Positions 35,029 to 44,109 of a stretch of 64,000 bases of DNA are shown in pieces. Made by a program: the position numbers and the translations under genes. Positions within the stretch are counted from its first letter, which is position 1; the number at the start of each line of letters is the position of its first letter. The DNA comes from Rhodobacteraceae bacterium NBU2976 (GTDB taxonomy: Bacteria; Pseudomonadota; Alphaproteobacteria; Rhodobacterales; Rhodobacteraceae), in the NCBI GenBank assembly GCA_023630215.1, contig JALPRQ010000001.1, positions 248,001 through 312,000 of the forward strand, written 5' to 3'. The notes under the pieces are model-generated. The model did not search any database. It had not been told where the DNA came from and saw nothing but the letters and a program-made list of their open reading frames with translations.

Positions 35029-36029
35029 TCCCCAGCCAGGTTTGGGCTGTGGTTGATCAACGCAGCCCGAAGGTCCTGAAAATCGGGGGCTTGATCCAGC
35101 TCGCGGATTTTGGCGATATGTGCCGTCACGGACGCCTGATGCAGATCAGCGATCCCCGGCAAGGTCATTAACTGCGCCATTTCATCCTTTAACGCCGGCA
35201 GATAGGTCAGGATCGAGTCATCAATATACGAAGCATCGTTTCGCTCTAGCCAGTAATCCAGTGTGAAATTCCGATATTGACGGTTCACGTCCCCGCGATC
35301 CGATTTCACCAGATAGCTGTCCAGACTGCGTAACGTATAATGGTTTAGCGAGGCGAAAGCCCGCGCCCCTGCCGCGGGAAACCGGTGTCGACGGCGCTTG
35401 TTGGCAATGGTCAGAAACGGGAACGGAACCTGACGCCCGGAACCATCTGTCCAGCGAAGTGTATCTGTCTTTGGGTCAAATGAACGGCTTGTAAACGGCC
35501 GGTGCGCCCCATAATGGCCAAGCGGAAAATCGCGCCGGATCAGGGATTTTACCTCGATAGCTTTCTGATCATTCCACATGTCGGGATGATGCGTCCCGGT
35601 AAACTGGCTAATCACCGGTTCATCGACATATTTGGCGATGCCACTATTGGCCATCATCCGCATCGTGACGGATATGGCTTGCGGATTATTGCAGGCATCA
35701 ATCAGGGCCGGGATCGTCGCATCGCCAACGGAAATGTTTAGAAATTCGTCCACGTCCGTAACAAAAACCCAGTCAGCATTCGCGACAACCGGATGAGAGG
35801 TCGAGTCTTTCAGCGCGGTCATCTGGTATTTCTGACCTTCCTGCGCCGGGTTTGGCAAATGCTGAACAACGCCATGTTCTGCCAGTTTATCGAGCAGCAA
35901 ATCCGTGCCGTCGGAACAATCGTTGGAGTAGAACAAAAAATCTGTAACGCCCAAATTGCGGTTATGTGCAATCCATTCCAGCAGGAATGGTCCCTCATTC
36001 TTGACGCACGTGACGATGGTGATTTTCAT
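35025..36029 (-). CDS. GT2-like glycosyltransferase (Glyco_tranf_2_4 type), copy 2
   Basis: 334-aa protein, paralogous to its neighbours. TCVKNEGPFLLEWIAHNRNLG at the start, FYSNDCSDGTDLLLDKLAEHG, and DVDEF with Asp92 and Asp94 mark the nucleotide-sugar site; LNHYTLRSLDSYLVKSDRG lies near the C-terminus. First gene of a two-gene operon, divergent from the large fusion gene. A role in polysaccharide assembly is inferred from context. Confidence 0.82.
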   Translation of the reverse strand: MKITIVTCVKNEGPFLLEWIAHNRNLGVTDFLFYSNDCSDGTDLLLDKLAEHGVVQHLPNPAQEGQKYQMTALKDSTSHPVVANADWVFVTDVDEFLNISVGDATIPALIDACNNPQAISVTMRMMANSGIAKYVDEPVISQFTGTHHPDMWNDQKAIEVKSLIRRDFPLGHYGAHRPFTSRSFDPKTDTLRWTDGSGRQVPFPFLTIANKRRRHRFPAAGARAFASLNHYTLRSLDSYLVKSDRGDVNRQYRNFTLDYWLERNDASYIDDSILTYLPALKDEMAQLMTLPGIADLHQASVTAHIAKIRELDQAPDFQDLRAALINHSPNLAGD

Positions 36030-36147
36030 TCTGGTTGGTCTGCCTATCGATTGGTCGGCTCTTCTTACCCATATTTTCCAATTGCCGCTAGCCGTTCAGG
36101 GTCAGTTTCGCTATTAAGCCAGAAACCCACAGGCCGATGCCAGCAGA

Positions 36148-38208
36148 ATGCGAATTACACTCCTTTCCAGCTTCTCAATCTCTCGTGCCCAAATGGGTTC
36201 GTCGATCCTGTCACGGCTTCGGGATCAGTTGCGCGAACAACATGTGCTTTACCCCTTTGCGCTTGGGCAACGGGACCACAGCCGGTTAGAGCTTGTCGCT
36301 GCCCCGTCTGCCCCGTTAATTGCGCTTCAATCCGATTTTTCCCGTTTGCCCATCGGTTGGCCGCAAAACAATCTGACGCATATGCGCGACGAGATTGCTG
36401 CCGAAATCCGTGCGGTTCGTCCGCGCCACCTTCTGGTCTCTTGTCCACACGCTGGCGCGTTGATTGATGATGCTGTTTCCGTGAAATCACTCTTCTCGGT
36501 CCTTGCCGAGTTTTCCGATGATCTCCACGCTGCCTTCTTAACGGCGACTCCGGAAATATGTCTTTGCGATCTGCAAACGACGCTGGTTTCGCTGGGCCGA
36601 ACTGCGGCACTTGGCGGCGCGGGTGATGGAGCGTTAAATCAACCCATCTCTGTGCCAGATCCGACGGTGCGTCTTGCGCTTTGGAAATCGATATTCGGTC
36701 AAATTGAGGCGCAAAGCTATTCGGGCCTGTCAGAATTTGCGTCTGAGGTCCTTGGACTATCCCTTCCGGATGGGCCTGATATGTCAATTGCCACGTGGCA
36801 ATTGGATCGTTTGATCGAATTGAATACCCTGTTGGTAGACCAAGATCTGTCCAATGACTTACGCCAGCAATTGCACGAGGCAGCGTTAGAAAATCCTGAC
36901 ACGCCGCTAAACGATTTGCTTGCGCCCTATCAAAAAATCATGCGTCAGGACCAAAAAGCCAAACGCGTCGCAAACCGGGTTCAGCGCCGCATTCTGGCCG
37001 AGGAAGCCCCTCCTCCACAGGCTGAAACGCTTAGCGCGGGTGCGCAGAAATTCATGGATGCCAACGCGCAAAAGCAGATCGACGCGCTGTTGAAGACCCC
37101 TTTCGTGCCCCGCAATAACGGCGTGGTGAATTTCAACGAAGCGATTTTGCCAAAACCTGTCACCACCAATCCCGATATCGAAGACACCGGAACCCTGATC
37201 GTTGCCTGCATCAAGAATGAAGCGCCGTATATCCTGGAATGGATCGCCTATCATCAGGGGATCGGAGTCTCGGATTTTCTGATCTATTCGAACGACTGCA
37301 CCGACGGAAGCCGCGAGCTATTGGATCGGTTGGATGCGCTGGGCATCATCCATCATGAAAATAATGATGAATGGAAAGGCAAGTCACCGCAACAAGCTGC
37401 CTTGAACAAGGCAATCAAACACAAAGCTTATAAATCCGCGAACTGGATCATCCATATTGATATTGACGAGTTCATCAACATCCGCTGGGGCGAAAACGGG
37501 ACCTTGCCCGAGCTTTATGCAATGATGGGGGATGCCACCAACCTGGCCATGACATGGCGGTTGTTTGGTCATAACGGCATACGTGATTTCGCGGACCAGC
37601 CGGTTATTCAGCAATTCACCGGGGCTGTTCCGGCATTCTGCCCCAAACCGCACACGGCGTGGGGGTTTAAAACGCTGATGCGCAATGTGAACGCCTATGA
37701 CAAGCTAAGCTGTCATCGCCCCAACAAACTGCGCGACAGCGCCAAGAACAAGGTCCGGTGGCTGAATGGATCATTGATGCCGATGCCGGATAATGTTGCA
37801 ACACAGGGGTGGCGGTCTTCGATCCAGAATATTGGATATGACTGCGTCCAGCTTAACCATTATGCATTGCGATCTGCCGACAGTTTTCTGGTGAAGCGAC
37901 AACGCGGTCGTGCGCTGCATGTCGATCGGTCGATCGGATTGAATTATTGGGTGCGCATGGACTGGAATCTTCATCGAGATATGTCAATCCAACGGTTCCT
38001 GCCGCGGACAGCACAAAATATTGCCAAACTGAAATCCGACTTGGAACTGGCGAAATGGCATGAGTCTGGTGTTGATTGGCACCGAACCAAGGCCAACGAA
38101 CTGAAGACAATGCCCGAATTTCTGGACCTGTATGAACAGGTCATCAAGATTAACCTTACCGATGTAGAACGTGCCGCCACCGCTATCGCGGCGGACATGG
38201 AAACCTAG
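36148..38208 (+). CDS. Large two-domain protein: sulfotransferase-like N-terminus fused to Glyco_tranf_2_4 glycosyltransferase
   Basis: 686 aa, about twice the length of its two neighbours. Residues from about 348 (GTLIVACIKNEAPYILEWIA) to 640 are a Glyco_tranf_2_4 domain with DIDEF at 438-442 and LNHYALRSADSFLVKRQRG. The first 250 residues match no family with certainty; their layout (short strand, helix with LREQHVLYP, RDHSRLEL, then HLLVSCPHAGALID and a stretch like the arginine-poor version of a sulfotransferase core) recalls roseobacter sulfotransferase-like proteins, but the P-loop GxxKTGTTS is replaced by SFSISRAQMGSS. A catalytically dead or different N-domain is the likely reading. 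Confidence 0.7.
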   Translation: MRITLLSSFSISRAQMGSSILSRLRDQLREQHVLYPFALGQRDHSRLELVAAPSAPLIALQSDFSRLPIGWPQNNLTHMRDEIAAEIRAVRPRHLLVSCPHAGALIDDAVSVKSLFSVLAEFSDDLHAAFLTATPEICLCDLQTTLVSLGRTAALGGAGDGALNQPISVPDPTVRLALWKSIFGQIEAQSYSGLSEFASEVLGLSLPDGPDMSIATWQLDRLIELNTLLVDQDLSNDLRQQLHEAALENPDTPLNDLLAPYQKIMRQDQKAKRVANRVQRRILAEEAPPPQAETLSAGAQKFMDANAQKQIDALLKTPFVPRNNGVVNFNEAILPKPVTTNPDIEDTGTLIVACIKNEAPYILEWIAYHQGIGVSDFLIYSNDCTDGSRELLDRLDALGIIHHENNDEWKGKSPQQAALNKAIKHKAYKSANWIIHIDIDEFINIRWGENGTLPELYAMMGDATNLAMTWRLFGHNGIRDFADQPVIQQFTGAVPAFCPKPHTAWGFKTLMRNVNAYDKLSCHRPNKLRDSAKNKVRWLNGSLMPMPDNVATQGWRSSIQNIGYDCVQLNHYALRSADSFLVKRQRGRALHVDRSIGLNYWVRMDWNLHRDMSIQRFLPRTAQNIAKLKSDLELAKWHESGVDWHRTKANELKTMPEFLDLYEQVIKINLTDVERAATAIAADMET

Positions 38209-38209
38209 G

Positions 38210-39325
38210 ATGGATCTGGACCCAACCCTTCGCCCTGACCCTGAACATGGCTGGACCCGTGACCTGGTCACTCTGGACCGGGCTTTGGTCTGTCCACCAA
38301 CGGAATCTGCCATGGTGCAACCAGCGGGTGTTCTGCGTTCGGACCGGTCATATGTTGCACACGGGGCAACTTGGCGCGGATGGCGGCCGATTACCACCGC
38401 ACCGGACCCGGCGACCGTCGCCACCAGCAAATTGTCGGGCAAGTGGTTGTATGGTGGATTACTTTGGGTGCATTTTGGCCATTTCCTGGCTGAAAGCACC
38501 TCTCGATTATGGGTGCTGGATCAGTTTGACGATTTGGACGGAATTCTGTTTTTCCCTAAACGCCCCCGGGTCGGGGAAACCGTCGCGCAATATCAGCGGG
38601 ATTTTCTGGATCTGCTGGGAACGGATTTGCCGGTCAATGTCATTACCGAACCAACCGAAGTTGAACATTTGGTCGTCCCGGGACAGGGGTTTGGGTTGGG
38701 GAACCTGTCGGGTGGGACACCGGAATATCGGGCCTATTTCCACCGCAATTTTGGCAAGGCCATCGAACCAGACGGCGAAGAGCGTCTGTATCTTTCGCGA
38801 TCTGCCTTGGGTCCGAAACGTGGCGGGATTGTTGGCGAAGAATATGTCGAGGGGAATCTGATCAACGCTGGATATGACATTTTCCACCCCCAGCAACATT
38901 CCATGGCCGAGCAAGTCGCACGTTACAAGGCCGCAAAGAAGGTGCTGGGTCCAGATGGATCGGCGCTGCACCTGTTTGCGCTGGTCGGACGTCCCGAACA
39001 GGATGTTGGCATGATCTTAAGGCGCACATCGAGCGTTTACAAAAATATCGAAAAGCAATTGACCGAGTTCTGCAAGAAACCTCCGGTGATTATTGATGCG
39101 ATAGAATCCGACTGGGTGTTGGAGAATACCAAGAAACCAGATCGGCAATCTGTTGGTTCTTTGGATTATGCGTTGCTGGCGAAAATTCTTCTTGAGACCG
39201 GATTTGTCGATTCTATTGAGGGTTGGAACGCCATGCCATGGCGACAGCGAAACCGTGCTATTCGTAACCTGTCGAAAATCCGCAATATCCCGTATATTGA
39301 AATACCTAGGGTTCGCGCGACATGA
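38210..39325 (+). CDS. GT61-family (DUF563-like) glycosyltransferase
   Basis: 371-aa protein. WVHFGHFLAESTSRLWVLDQ corresponds to the GNxxHW..D region of the family, ERLYLSRSALGPKRGG to the YxxR strand, and EQVARYKAAKKVLGPDGSALHLFALV to the conserved GxHGAGLTN-like segment, here with GPDGSALH. Such proteins add sugars in capsule or LPS synthesis. ATG at 38210 follows the preceding stop by 1 bp and the next gene overlaps by ATGA, so all three form one operon. The assignment to GT61 is by motif pattern. Confidence 0.7.
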   Translation: MDLDPTLRPDPEHGWTRDLVTLDRALVCPPTESAMVQPAGVLRSDRSYVAHGATWRGWRPITTAPDPATVATSKLSGKWLYGGLLWVHFGHFLAESTSRLWVLDQFDDLDGILFFPKRPRVGETVAQYQRDFLDLLGTDLPVNVITEPTEVEHLVVPGQGFGLGNLSGGTPEYRAYFHRNFGKAIEPDGEERLYLSRSALGPKRGGIVGEEYVEGNLINAGYDIFHPQQHSMAEQVARYKAAKKVLGPDGSALHLFALVGRPEQDVGMILRRTSSVYKNIEKQLTEFCKKPPVIIDAIESDWVLENTKKPDRQSVGSLDYALLAKILLETGFVDSIEGWNAMPWRQRNRAIRNLSKIRNIPYIEIPRVRAT

Positions 39326-39993
39326 GCACCGACGAGATTGAAACCACACCACCCAATTTCACGACACGTGAACAACGGCAGACGCGCATCTTTCAGATCG
39401 GGTTCAACAAGTGTGGCACGCGAAGCATCTATCGGTTTTTACAGCGCAGCGGGATTCACTCGGCGCATTTCAATCGCGGCAAACTTGCGAATTTTATGGA
39501 GCGCAATATCGCATATGGGCGTAAACCCCTGTTTGGCATAAATCGTTATACCGCATTTACCGATGTGCAGCATGTAACCCGGCGCAAGGCTGTTGAGGGC
39601 GTGCATTTCTATCGAGAGCTATTTCAGTATTATCCGAAATCCTACTTCATCCTGAATACGCGCGATCGCGATGGCTGGATCAAAAGCCGCCTGAACCACG
39701 GGGCGGGATTTTATGCCGAGCGCTATCGCATGGCGATGAACCTAGAAACCGTTGAAGATGTGGTGAATTACTGGATTGCGGATTGGGATCGTCACCACGA
39801 ACAGGTGCAGGAGTTTTTTGCGGATAAGCCGGGGCGGTTAATCGTTTATGACATCAAGAATGACGCGCCCCAGAAAATGGTCGATTTCCTGATGCCGGAT
39901 TTCCCCACCAAAGCCGAGAATTTCCTTCATGAAGGGGATACGGCCAGCATCAACCCCGAGGAATATCTGCACAATAAGCCGGTGCAGCGGTGA
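39322..39993 (+). CDS. Sulfotransferase-family protein
   Basis: 223-aa protein with a clear PAPS-binding P-loop, IGFNKCGTRSIYRFL at residues 26-40, and a second PAPS-site strand YFILNTRDRDGWIKSRLNH. These fit a carbohydrate-type sulfotransferase that moves sulfate from PAPS to a hydroxyl group. ATG overlaps the GT61-like stop. With rhamnose and glycosyltransferase genes alongside, a sulfated polysaccharide is the natural guess. The end abuts the convergent thioredoxin-like gene without a gap. Confidence 0.85.
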   Translation: MSTDEIETTPPNFTTREQRQTRIFQIGFNKCGTRSIYRFLQRSGIHSAHFNRGKLANFMERNIAYGRKPLFGINRYTAFTDVQHVTRRKAVEGVHFYRELFQYYPKSYFILNTRDRDGWIKSRLNHGAGFYAERYRMAMNLETVEDVVNYWIADWDRHHEQVQEFFADKPGRLIVYDIKNDAPQKMVDFLMPDFPTKAENFLHEGDTASINPEEYLHNKPVQR

Positions 39994-40542
39994 TTACTTC
40001 CACTTGATCGAACAGCCCATGGAGGGGATTTGTTCGCGCGGACCTTGGCCGGTTTCGGCGACCAGCTTCATCGCATTGTAAAGGTCACGCGGCAGATCAT
40101 CAGGAGCTGGTTGGGCGCGGGATTCGTCCAGACGGCCACGATATTGCAAACCGTCATCCGCGTTGAAGCCGAAGAAATCTGGGGTGCAGACGGCGTCATA
40201 GGCGCGGGCAACCTCCTGCGTTTCGTCATGGAGGTAGGGGAACGGGAAGCCGTGTTTGGCGGCGGCTTTCTGCATGTTTTCGAAGGAGTCGTCGGGATAA
40301 GCGGCCGAGTCATTCGCATTGATCGCAACCACACCGATACCGAGTTTTGCCAGATCGTTGGCGTCGCGGATCATCTTTGGAATGATCGCTTTGACATAGG
40401 GGCAATGGTTGCAGATGAACATGACCAGCGTGCCCTTCGGTCCGCGGACGTCGGATAGCGAGACCATCTTGCCGCTGACATCCTTCAGGGTGAAATCCGG
40501 GGCTTTCCAGCCGAAATCACAGACGGGAGGGATAGCTGCCAT
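39994..40542 (-). CDS. Thioredoxin-fold (AhpC/TSA-like) protein
   Basis: 182-aa thioredoxin-fold protein. APDFTLKDVSGKMVSLSDVRG is the typical AhpC/TSA start, and FICNHCPYV supplies a CxxC pair at Cys44 and Cys47. FGFNADDGLQYRG lies in the region of the thioredoxin cis-proline. It is probably a cytoplasmic thiol-disulfide or peroxide-related protein (no signal peptide). It follows rpe by 2 bp in the gap-pgk-rpe run and seems cotranscribed. Confidence 0.82.
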   Translation of the reverse strand: MAAIPPVCDFGWKAPDFTLKDVSGKMVSLSDVRGPKGTLVMFICNHCPYVKAIIPKMIRDANDLAKLGIGVVAINANDSAAYPDDSFENMQKAAAKHGFPFPYLHDETQEVARAYDAVCTPDFFGFNADDGLQYRGRLDESRAQPAPDDLPRDLYNAMKLVAETGQGPREQIPSMGCSIKWK

Positions 40543-40544
40543 GG

Positions 40545-41222
40545 TTATACTCCTGCGGCTTTGCGAATGGCGGCGATATTTTTGCCGTATATGTCGGCGG
40601 TCTCAACCGTGCCACCGCTGAACACGGCAGACCCGGCGACCAGAACGTCGGCCCCGGCCTTCACCACCAGCGGCGCGGTCGTTGGGGTGATGCCACCGTC
40701 GATTTCGATCAGGATATCGCGGTCGCCGATCATCTGTTTCACCTCGGCCACCTTATCGACCATTGGTGCGATGAAGCTCTGCCCGCCGAAGCCCGGATTT
40801 ACCGTCATCACCAACACCAGATCGACGAGGTCCATGACATGCTGGATCGCCGATGCGGGGGTCGACGGGTTCAGCGCCACGCCTGCCTTGCAGCCCAGAT
40901 CACGGATCGCGGCGAGGGAGCGGTGTAGGTGCGGTCCTGCCTCGGCATGGATGGTCAGATAATCCGCGCCCGCTTTGGCAAACGCCTCCAGATACGGATC
41001 GACCGGTGCGATCATCAGATGCACGTCCATCACCGTTTTGATATGCGGTCGCATGGCGGCGGCGATTGGGGGGCCGAAGGTCAGGTTCGGAACAAAATGC
41101 CCGTCCATCACGTCGACATGGACCCAGTCGGCCCCCTGGGCTTCGATGGCATCAATCTCCTCGCCAATCCGCGCGAAATCGGCGGACAGGATGGAGGGGG
41201 CGATTTTGATGTCACGTGTCAT
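40545..41222 (-). CDS. rpe: Ribulose-phosphate 3-epimerase
   Basis: 225-aa TIM-barrel epimerase of ribulose-5-phosphate and xylulose-5-phosphate. IAPSILSADFARIGEEI, VHVDVMDGHFVPNLTFGP with metal-binding His and Asp, MDVHLMI, VMTVNPGFGGQSFI, and the Asp in IEIDGGI are all present, with the phosphate site GADVLVAGSAVF at the end. It sits 9 bp after pgk in a gap-pgk-rpe operon, linking the pentose phosphate route to lower glycolysis. Confidence 0.96.
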   Translation of the reverse strand: MTRDIKIAPSILSADFARIGEEIDAIEAQGADWVHVDVMDGHFVPNLTFGPPIAAAMRPHIKTVMDVHLMIAPVDPYLEAFAKAGADYLTIHAEAGPHLHRSLAAIRDLGCKAGVALNPSTPASAIQHVMDLVDLVLVMTVNPGFGGQSFIAPMVDKVAEVKQMIGDRDILIEIDGGITPTTAPLVVKAGADVLVAGSAVFSGGTVETADIYGKNIAAIRKAAGV

Positions 41223-41231
41223 GCGATCACC

Positions 41232-42413
41232 TTAGCCCAACGCGGCAATCCCCGGAAGAGTTTTGCCTTCGAGCCATTCGAGGAAAGCGCCGCCAGCGGT
41301 GGACACATAGCTGAAATCGTCGGCCACCCCTGCCGTGTTCAGCGCCGCAACGGTATCCCCGCCACCTGCGATGGAGGTCAGTTTGCCCGCCTTGGTCAGT
41401 TCAGCAGCCTTTCGGGCTAGCGCTACGGTTGCGGCGTCAAACGGTTCCAGTTCAAACGCACCCATAGGGCCGTTCCACAGGATCGTCGCTGCATCTTCGA
41501 ACACATTGGAAAACAGGTCAATGGATTTCGGCCCGGCATCGAGGATCATCGCATCCGAGGGGCAGCCGTCCAGATCGGTCACTACGTGCCGCGCATTGGC
41601 GGCGAAATCGTAGGCGCAGACCAGATCGGTGGGCAGGACAATCTCGCACCCTGACTTGGCGGCCAGTTCCCGAATTTCATGCACCGTCGGCACCTGATCG
41701 GGCTCTGCCAGCGATTTGCCGATGGGTTTGCCGTCGGCCAGCAGGAACGTGTTCGCCATCCCGCCGCCAATCACAATCGCATCCAGCTTTTGGACCAGAT
41801 TTTTCAGCACGGCGATCTTTGACGACACTTTCGCCCCACCAACCACCGCAACCGCAGGCCGCATCGGGTCCTCCAGCGCGACGGTCAGGGCATTGATTTC
41901 TTCGGCCATCAGCGGTCCGGCATAGGCGGGCAGCAGCGACGCCAAAGCGGCGGTTGAGGCATGGGCGCGGTGGGCGGCGGAAAATGCATCATTCACGTAA
42001 ATATCGCCGAGCTTCGACAATTCAGCAGCAAAATCGGGATCATTCGTTTCCTCGCCCGCGTGATAGCGCAGGTTTTCGCACAGCATCACCTCGCCATTCA
42101 TCAGGGCATTGGCCATTGATACGACCTCCGGCCCGACGCAATCATCGGCGAATTTGACCTCTACGCCCAGCGCATCCGCCAATGCGGGCACAATCGGGGC
42201 GAGCGTAAATTCGGGTTTACGTTCTCCCTTGGGTCGCCCGAAATGTGAAATCACCACCAGTTGCGCACCTTGCGCCAGCAACGGCTTGATCCCGTCCGCG
42301 AACCGGGTGATCCGGGTCGCATCCGTGACCTTGCCATCCTGCACCGGCGCGTTCAAATCGGCCCGCACCACAAGACGCTTGCCTTTGACGGCGGCGGTGG
42401 TGATCAGTCTCAC
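41232..42413 (-). CDS. pgk: Phosphoglycerate kinase
   Basis: 393-aa two-domain kinase interconverting 1,3-bisphosphoglycerate and 3-phosphoglycerate. VVRADLNAPVQDG gives the substrate-binding DxN, LVVISHFGRPKGE and ENLRYHAGEE follow, and the hinge and nucleotide domain show VVGGAKVSSKI and the C-terminal GGGDTVAAL. GTG start at 42413 overlaps the gap stop (GTGA), so translation is coupled to gap. Confidence 0.97.
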   Translation of the reverse strand: MRLITTAAVKGKRLVVRADLNAPVQDGKVTDATRITRFADGIKPLLAQGAQLVVISHFGRPKGERKPEFTLAPIVPALADALGVEVKFADDCVGPEVVSMANALMNGEVMLCENLRYHAGEETNDPDFAAELSKLGDIYVNDAFSAAHRAHASTAALASLLPAYAGPLMAEEINALTVALEDPMRPAVAVVGGAKVSSKIAVLKNLVQKLDAIVIGGGMANTFLLADGKPIGKSLAEPDQVPTVHEIRELAAKSGCEIVLPTDLVCAYDFAANARHVVTDLDGCPSDAMILDAGPKSIDLFSNVFEDAATILWNGPMGAFELEPFDAATVALARKAAELTKAGKLTSIAGGGDTVAALNTAGVADDFSYVSTAGGAFLEWLEGKTLPGIAALG

Positions 42414-43411
42414 AGGAACTTGCCCATCGCGACGGCGGTGTCCGCCATCCGGTTAGAGAAACCCCACTCGTTGTCGTACCAGCTGAGGATACGCACGAAG
42501 TTGCCCGGCAGCACTTTCGTTTGTTCCGGCGCAAAGGTGGAGCTGTGCGGGTTGTGGTTGAAGTCCGACGACACAAGCGGACGCGGCTCGTAGCCCAGCA
42601 CGCCTTTCAATGAACCTTCGGAGGCGGCCTTCATTGCGGCATTGATCGTGTCGACATCAACGGATTTTTTCAGCACAACTTTCAGGTCCACGCAGGATAC
42701 GTTCGGTGTTGGGACACGGATCGAGGACCCGTCCAGTTTGCCACCAAGTTCCGGTAACACCAGACCGAGCGCTTTCGCGGCTCCGGTCGAGGTCGGGATC
42801 ATGCTCAGCGCCGCCGCGCGGGCGCGATACAAATCCTTGTGCATCGTGTCCAGCGTCGGCTGATCGCCCGTATAGGCGTGAATCGTGGTCATGAAACCCG
42901 TCTCGATCCCGAATTCGTCGTTCAGAACCTTGGCAACGGGGGCCAGACAGTTCGTCGTGCAGGAGCCGTTCGAGACAACAATCTGGTCCGCTGCCAATGT
43001 GCTGTCATTGACGCCATAAACGATGGTGTTGTCCGCACCCGCCCCAGGGGCCGAGATCAGCACTCGCTTGGACCCGTTTTCCAGATGCATCGCCGCCTTC
43101 TCGCGCGAGGTGAAGATGCCCGTGCATTCCAGTGCGATGTCGATATCATCCCACGGCAGTTTCGTCGGGTCACGCTCGGCCGTTGTTTCGATTGGGCCGT
43201 AGCCAACGTCGATGGTGACGCCGTCATTCTTCACGTCGACCGGGAAACGGCCATGGACGCTGTCAAATTGCAACAGGTGCGCGTTGGTTTCCACTGGACC
43301 AAGATCGTTGATCGAGACCACCTGAATATCGGTCCGCCCCGATTCCACGATTGCCCGCAGAACATTGCGTCCGATGCGCCCGAAGCCGTTAATCCCCACA
43401 CGAATAGTCAT
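42410..43411 (-). CDS. gap: Glyceraldehyde-3-phosphate dehydrogenase
   Basis: 333-aa type I GAPDH. IRVGINGFGRIGRNVLRA binds NAD, the catalytic Cys lies in VSNGSCTTNCLAPVAKV near residue 152, the catalytic His is in TTIHAYTGDQ, and WYDNEWGFSNRM closes the active site. It runs in both glycolysis and gluconeogenesis. It heads the gap-pgk-rpe operon; a half-site resembling the pckA operator lies about 113-127 bp upstream. Confidence 0.97.
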   Translation of the reverse strand: MTIRVGINGFGRIGRNVLRAIVESGRTDIQVVSINDLGPVETNAHLLQFDSVHGRFPVDVKNDGVTIDVGYGPIETTAERDPTKLPWDDIDIALECTGIFTSREKAAMHLENGSKRVLISAPGAGADNTIVYGVNDSTLAADQIVVSNGSCTTNCLAPVAKVLNDEFGIETGFMTTIHAYTGDQPTLDTMHKDLYRARAAALSMIPTSTGAAKALGLVLPELGGKLDGSSIRVPTPNVSCVDLKVVLKKSVDVDTINAAMKAASEGSLKGVLGYEPRPLVSSDFNHNPHSSTFAPEQTKVLPGNFVRILSWYDNEWGFSNRMADTAVAMGKFL

Positions 43412-43538
43412 GATGTCGGTTCCTTTGGTTAAGATGTTGTCAGGTCAGGTAATGCCGGAAATTGGGGGGCAGTGTCCAGTGCTCTACATGCGGTAAATCG
43501 CCTGATTCACGACGTTTTCCAAATGATAGCGTATGCAA

Positions 43539-44105
43539 TTACCGTTTCCGGCGCAGATAGATGTAAAAGGCCCCGCCTCCGCCATGTCTGGCGTGCGCCG
43601 GAACGGTATCCAGCACCAGGGGTCGCAGGCTGGGGTGTTTAAGCCATTCGGGCAGGCTGGATTTTAAAACACCCTCGCGAACCGGCATGATCCCGTCATC
43701 CTGTGCCTTTTTGCCTTTGCCGGTAATCACCAAGGCCAATCGTTTGCCTGAACCGTAGCAATGTTGAAGAAAATGCAACGTTTCCAATTGCGCCTCGGCG
43801 GCTGTCATGCCGTGCAGGTCCAGATGCGCGTCGGGCTTTAATTTGCCGCGTTTTAGGCGTTCGAAATTTTTACGGTCCATCTGGGGTGTTGATAACCCCT
43901 CGGCGCTGTTTGAGGGTTTAAAAGTTTCAGCCCGTCGTTCACTCGCGTAGTTCGAAGCTTTCATTGGCCGAGGGGGAGGTGAAATCGGTTCGATGATCGT
44001 GTCGGGAACGTAGTCATACGCCTCGTGAAGCGGCACGGTTGAACGCGCCACGCGGGACCAGACCTCGCGATCCTCTTCGCTCAGTTTGCTCCCACGACGA
44101 CGCAC
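43539..44105 (-). CDS. Smr-domain protein
   Basis: 188-aa protein with a C-terminal Smr domain (about residues 95-188). The conserved segments are LDLHGMTAAEAQLETLHFLQ, ALVITGKGKKAQDDG and AHARHGGGGAFYIYLRR. The N-terminus is typical of bacterial YdaL/MutS2-like stand-alone Smr proteins, which cleave or nick nucleic acids, with targets unknown here. GTG at 44105 is preferred: AGGAGA lies 8-12 bp before it, and RRRGSKLSEEDREVW starts like the family. It overlaps no further gene; the Tim44-like stop is 4 bp upstream. Confidence 0.85.
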   Translation of the reverse strand: MRRRGSKLSEEDREVWSRVARSTVPLHEAYDYVPDTIIEPISPPPRPMKASNYASERRAETFKPSNSAEGLSTPQMDRKNFERLKRGKLKPDAHLDLHGMTAAEAQLETLHFLQHCYGSGKRLALVITGKGKKAQDDGIMPVREGVLKSSLPEWLKHPSLRPLVLDTVPAHARHGGGGAFYIYLRRKR

Positions 44106-44109
44106 AAAC

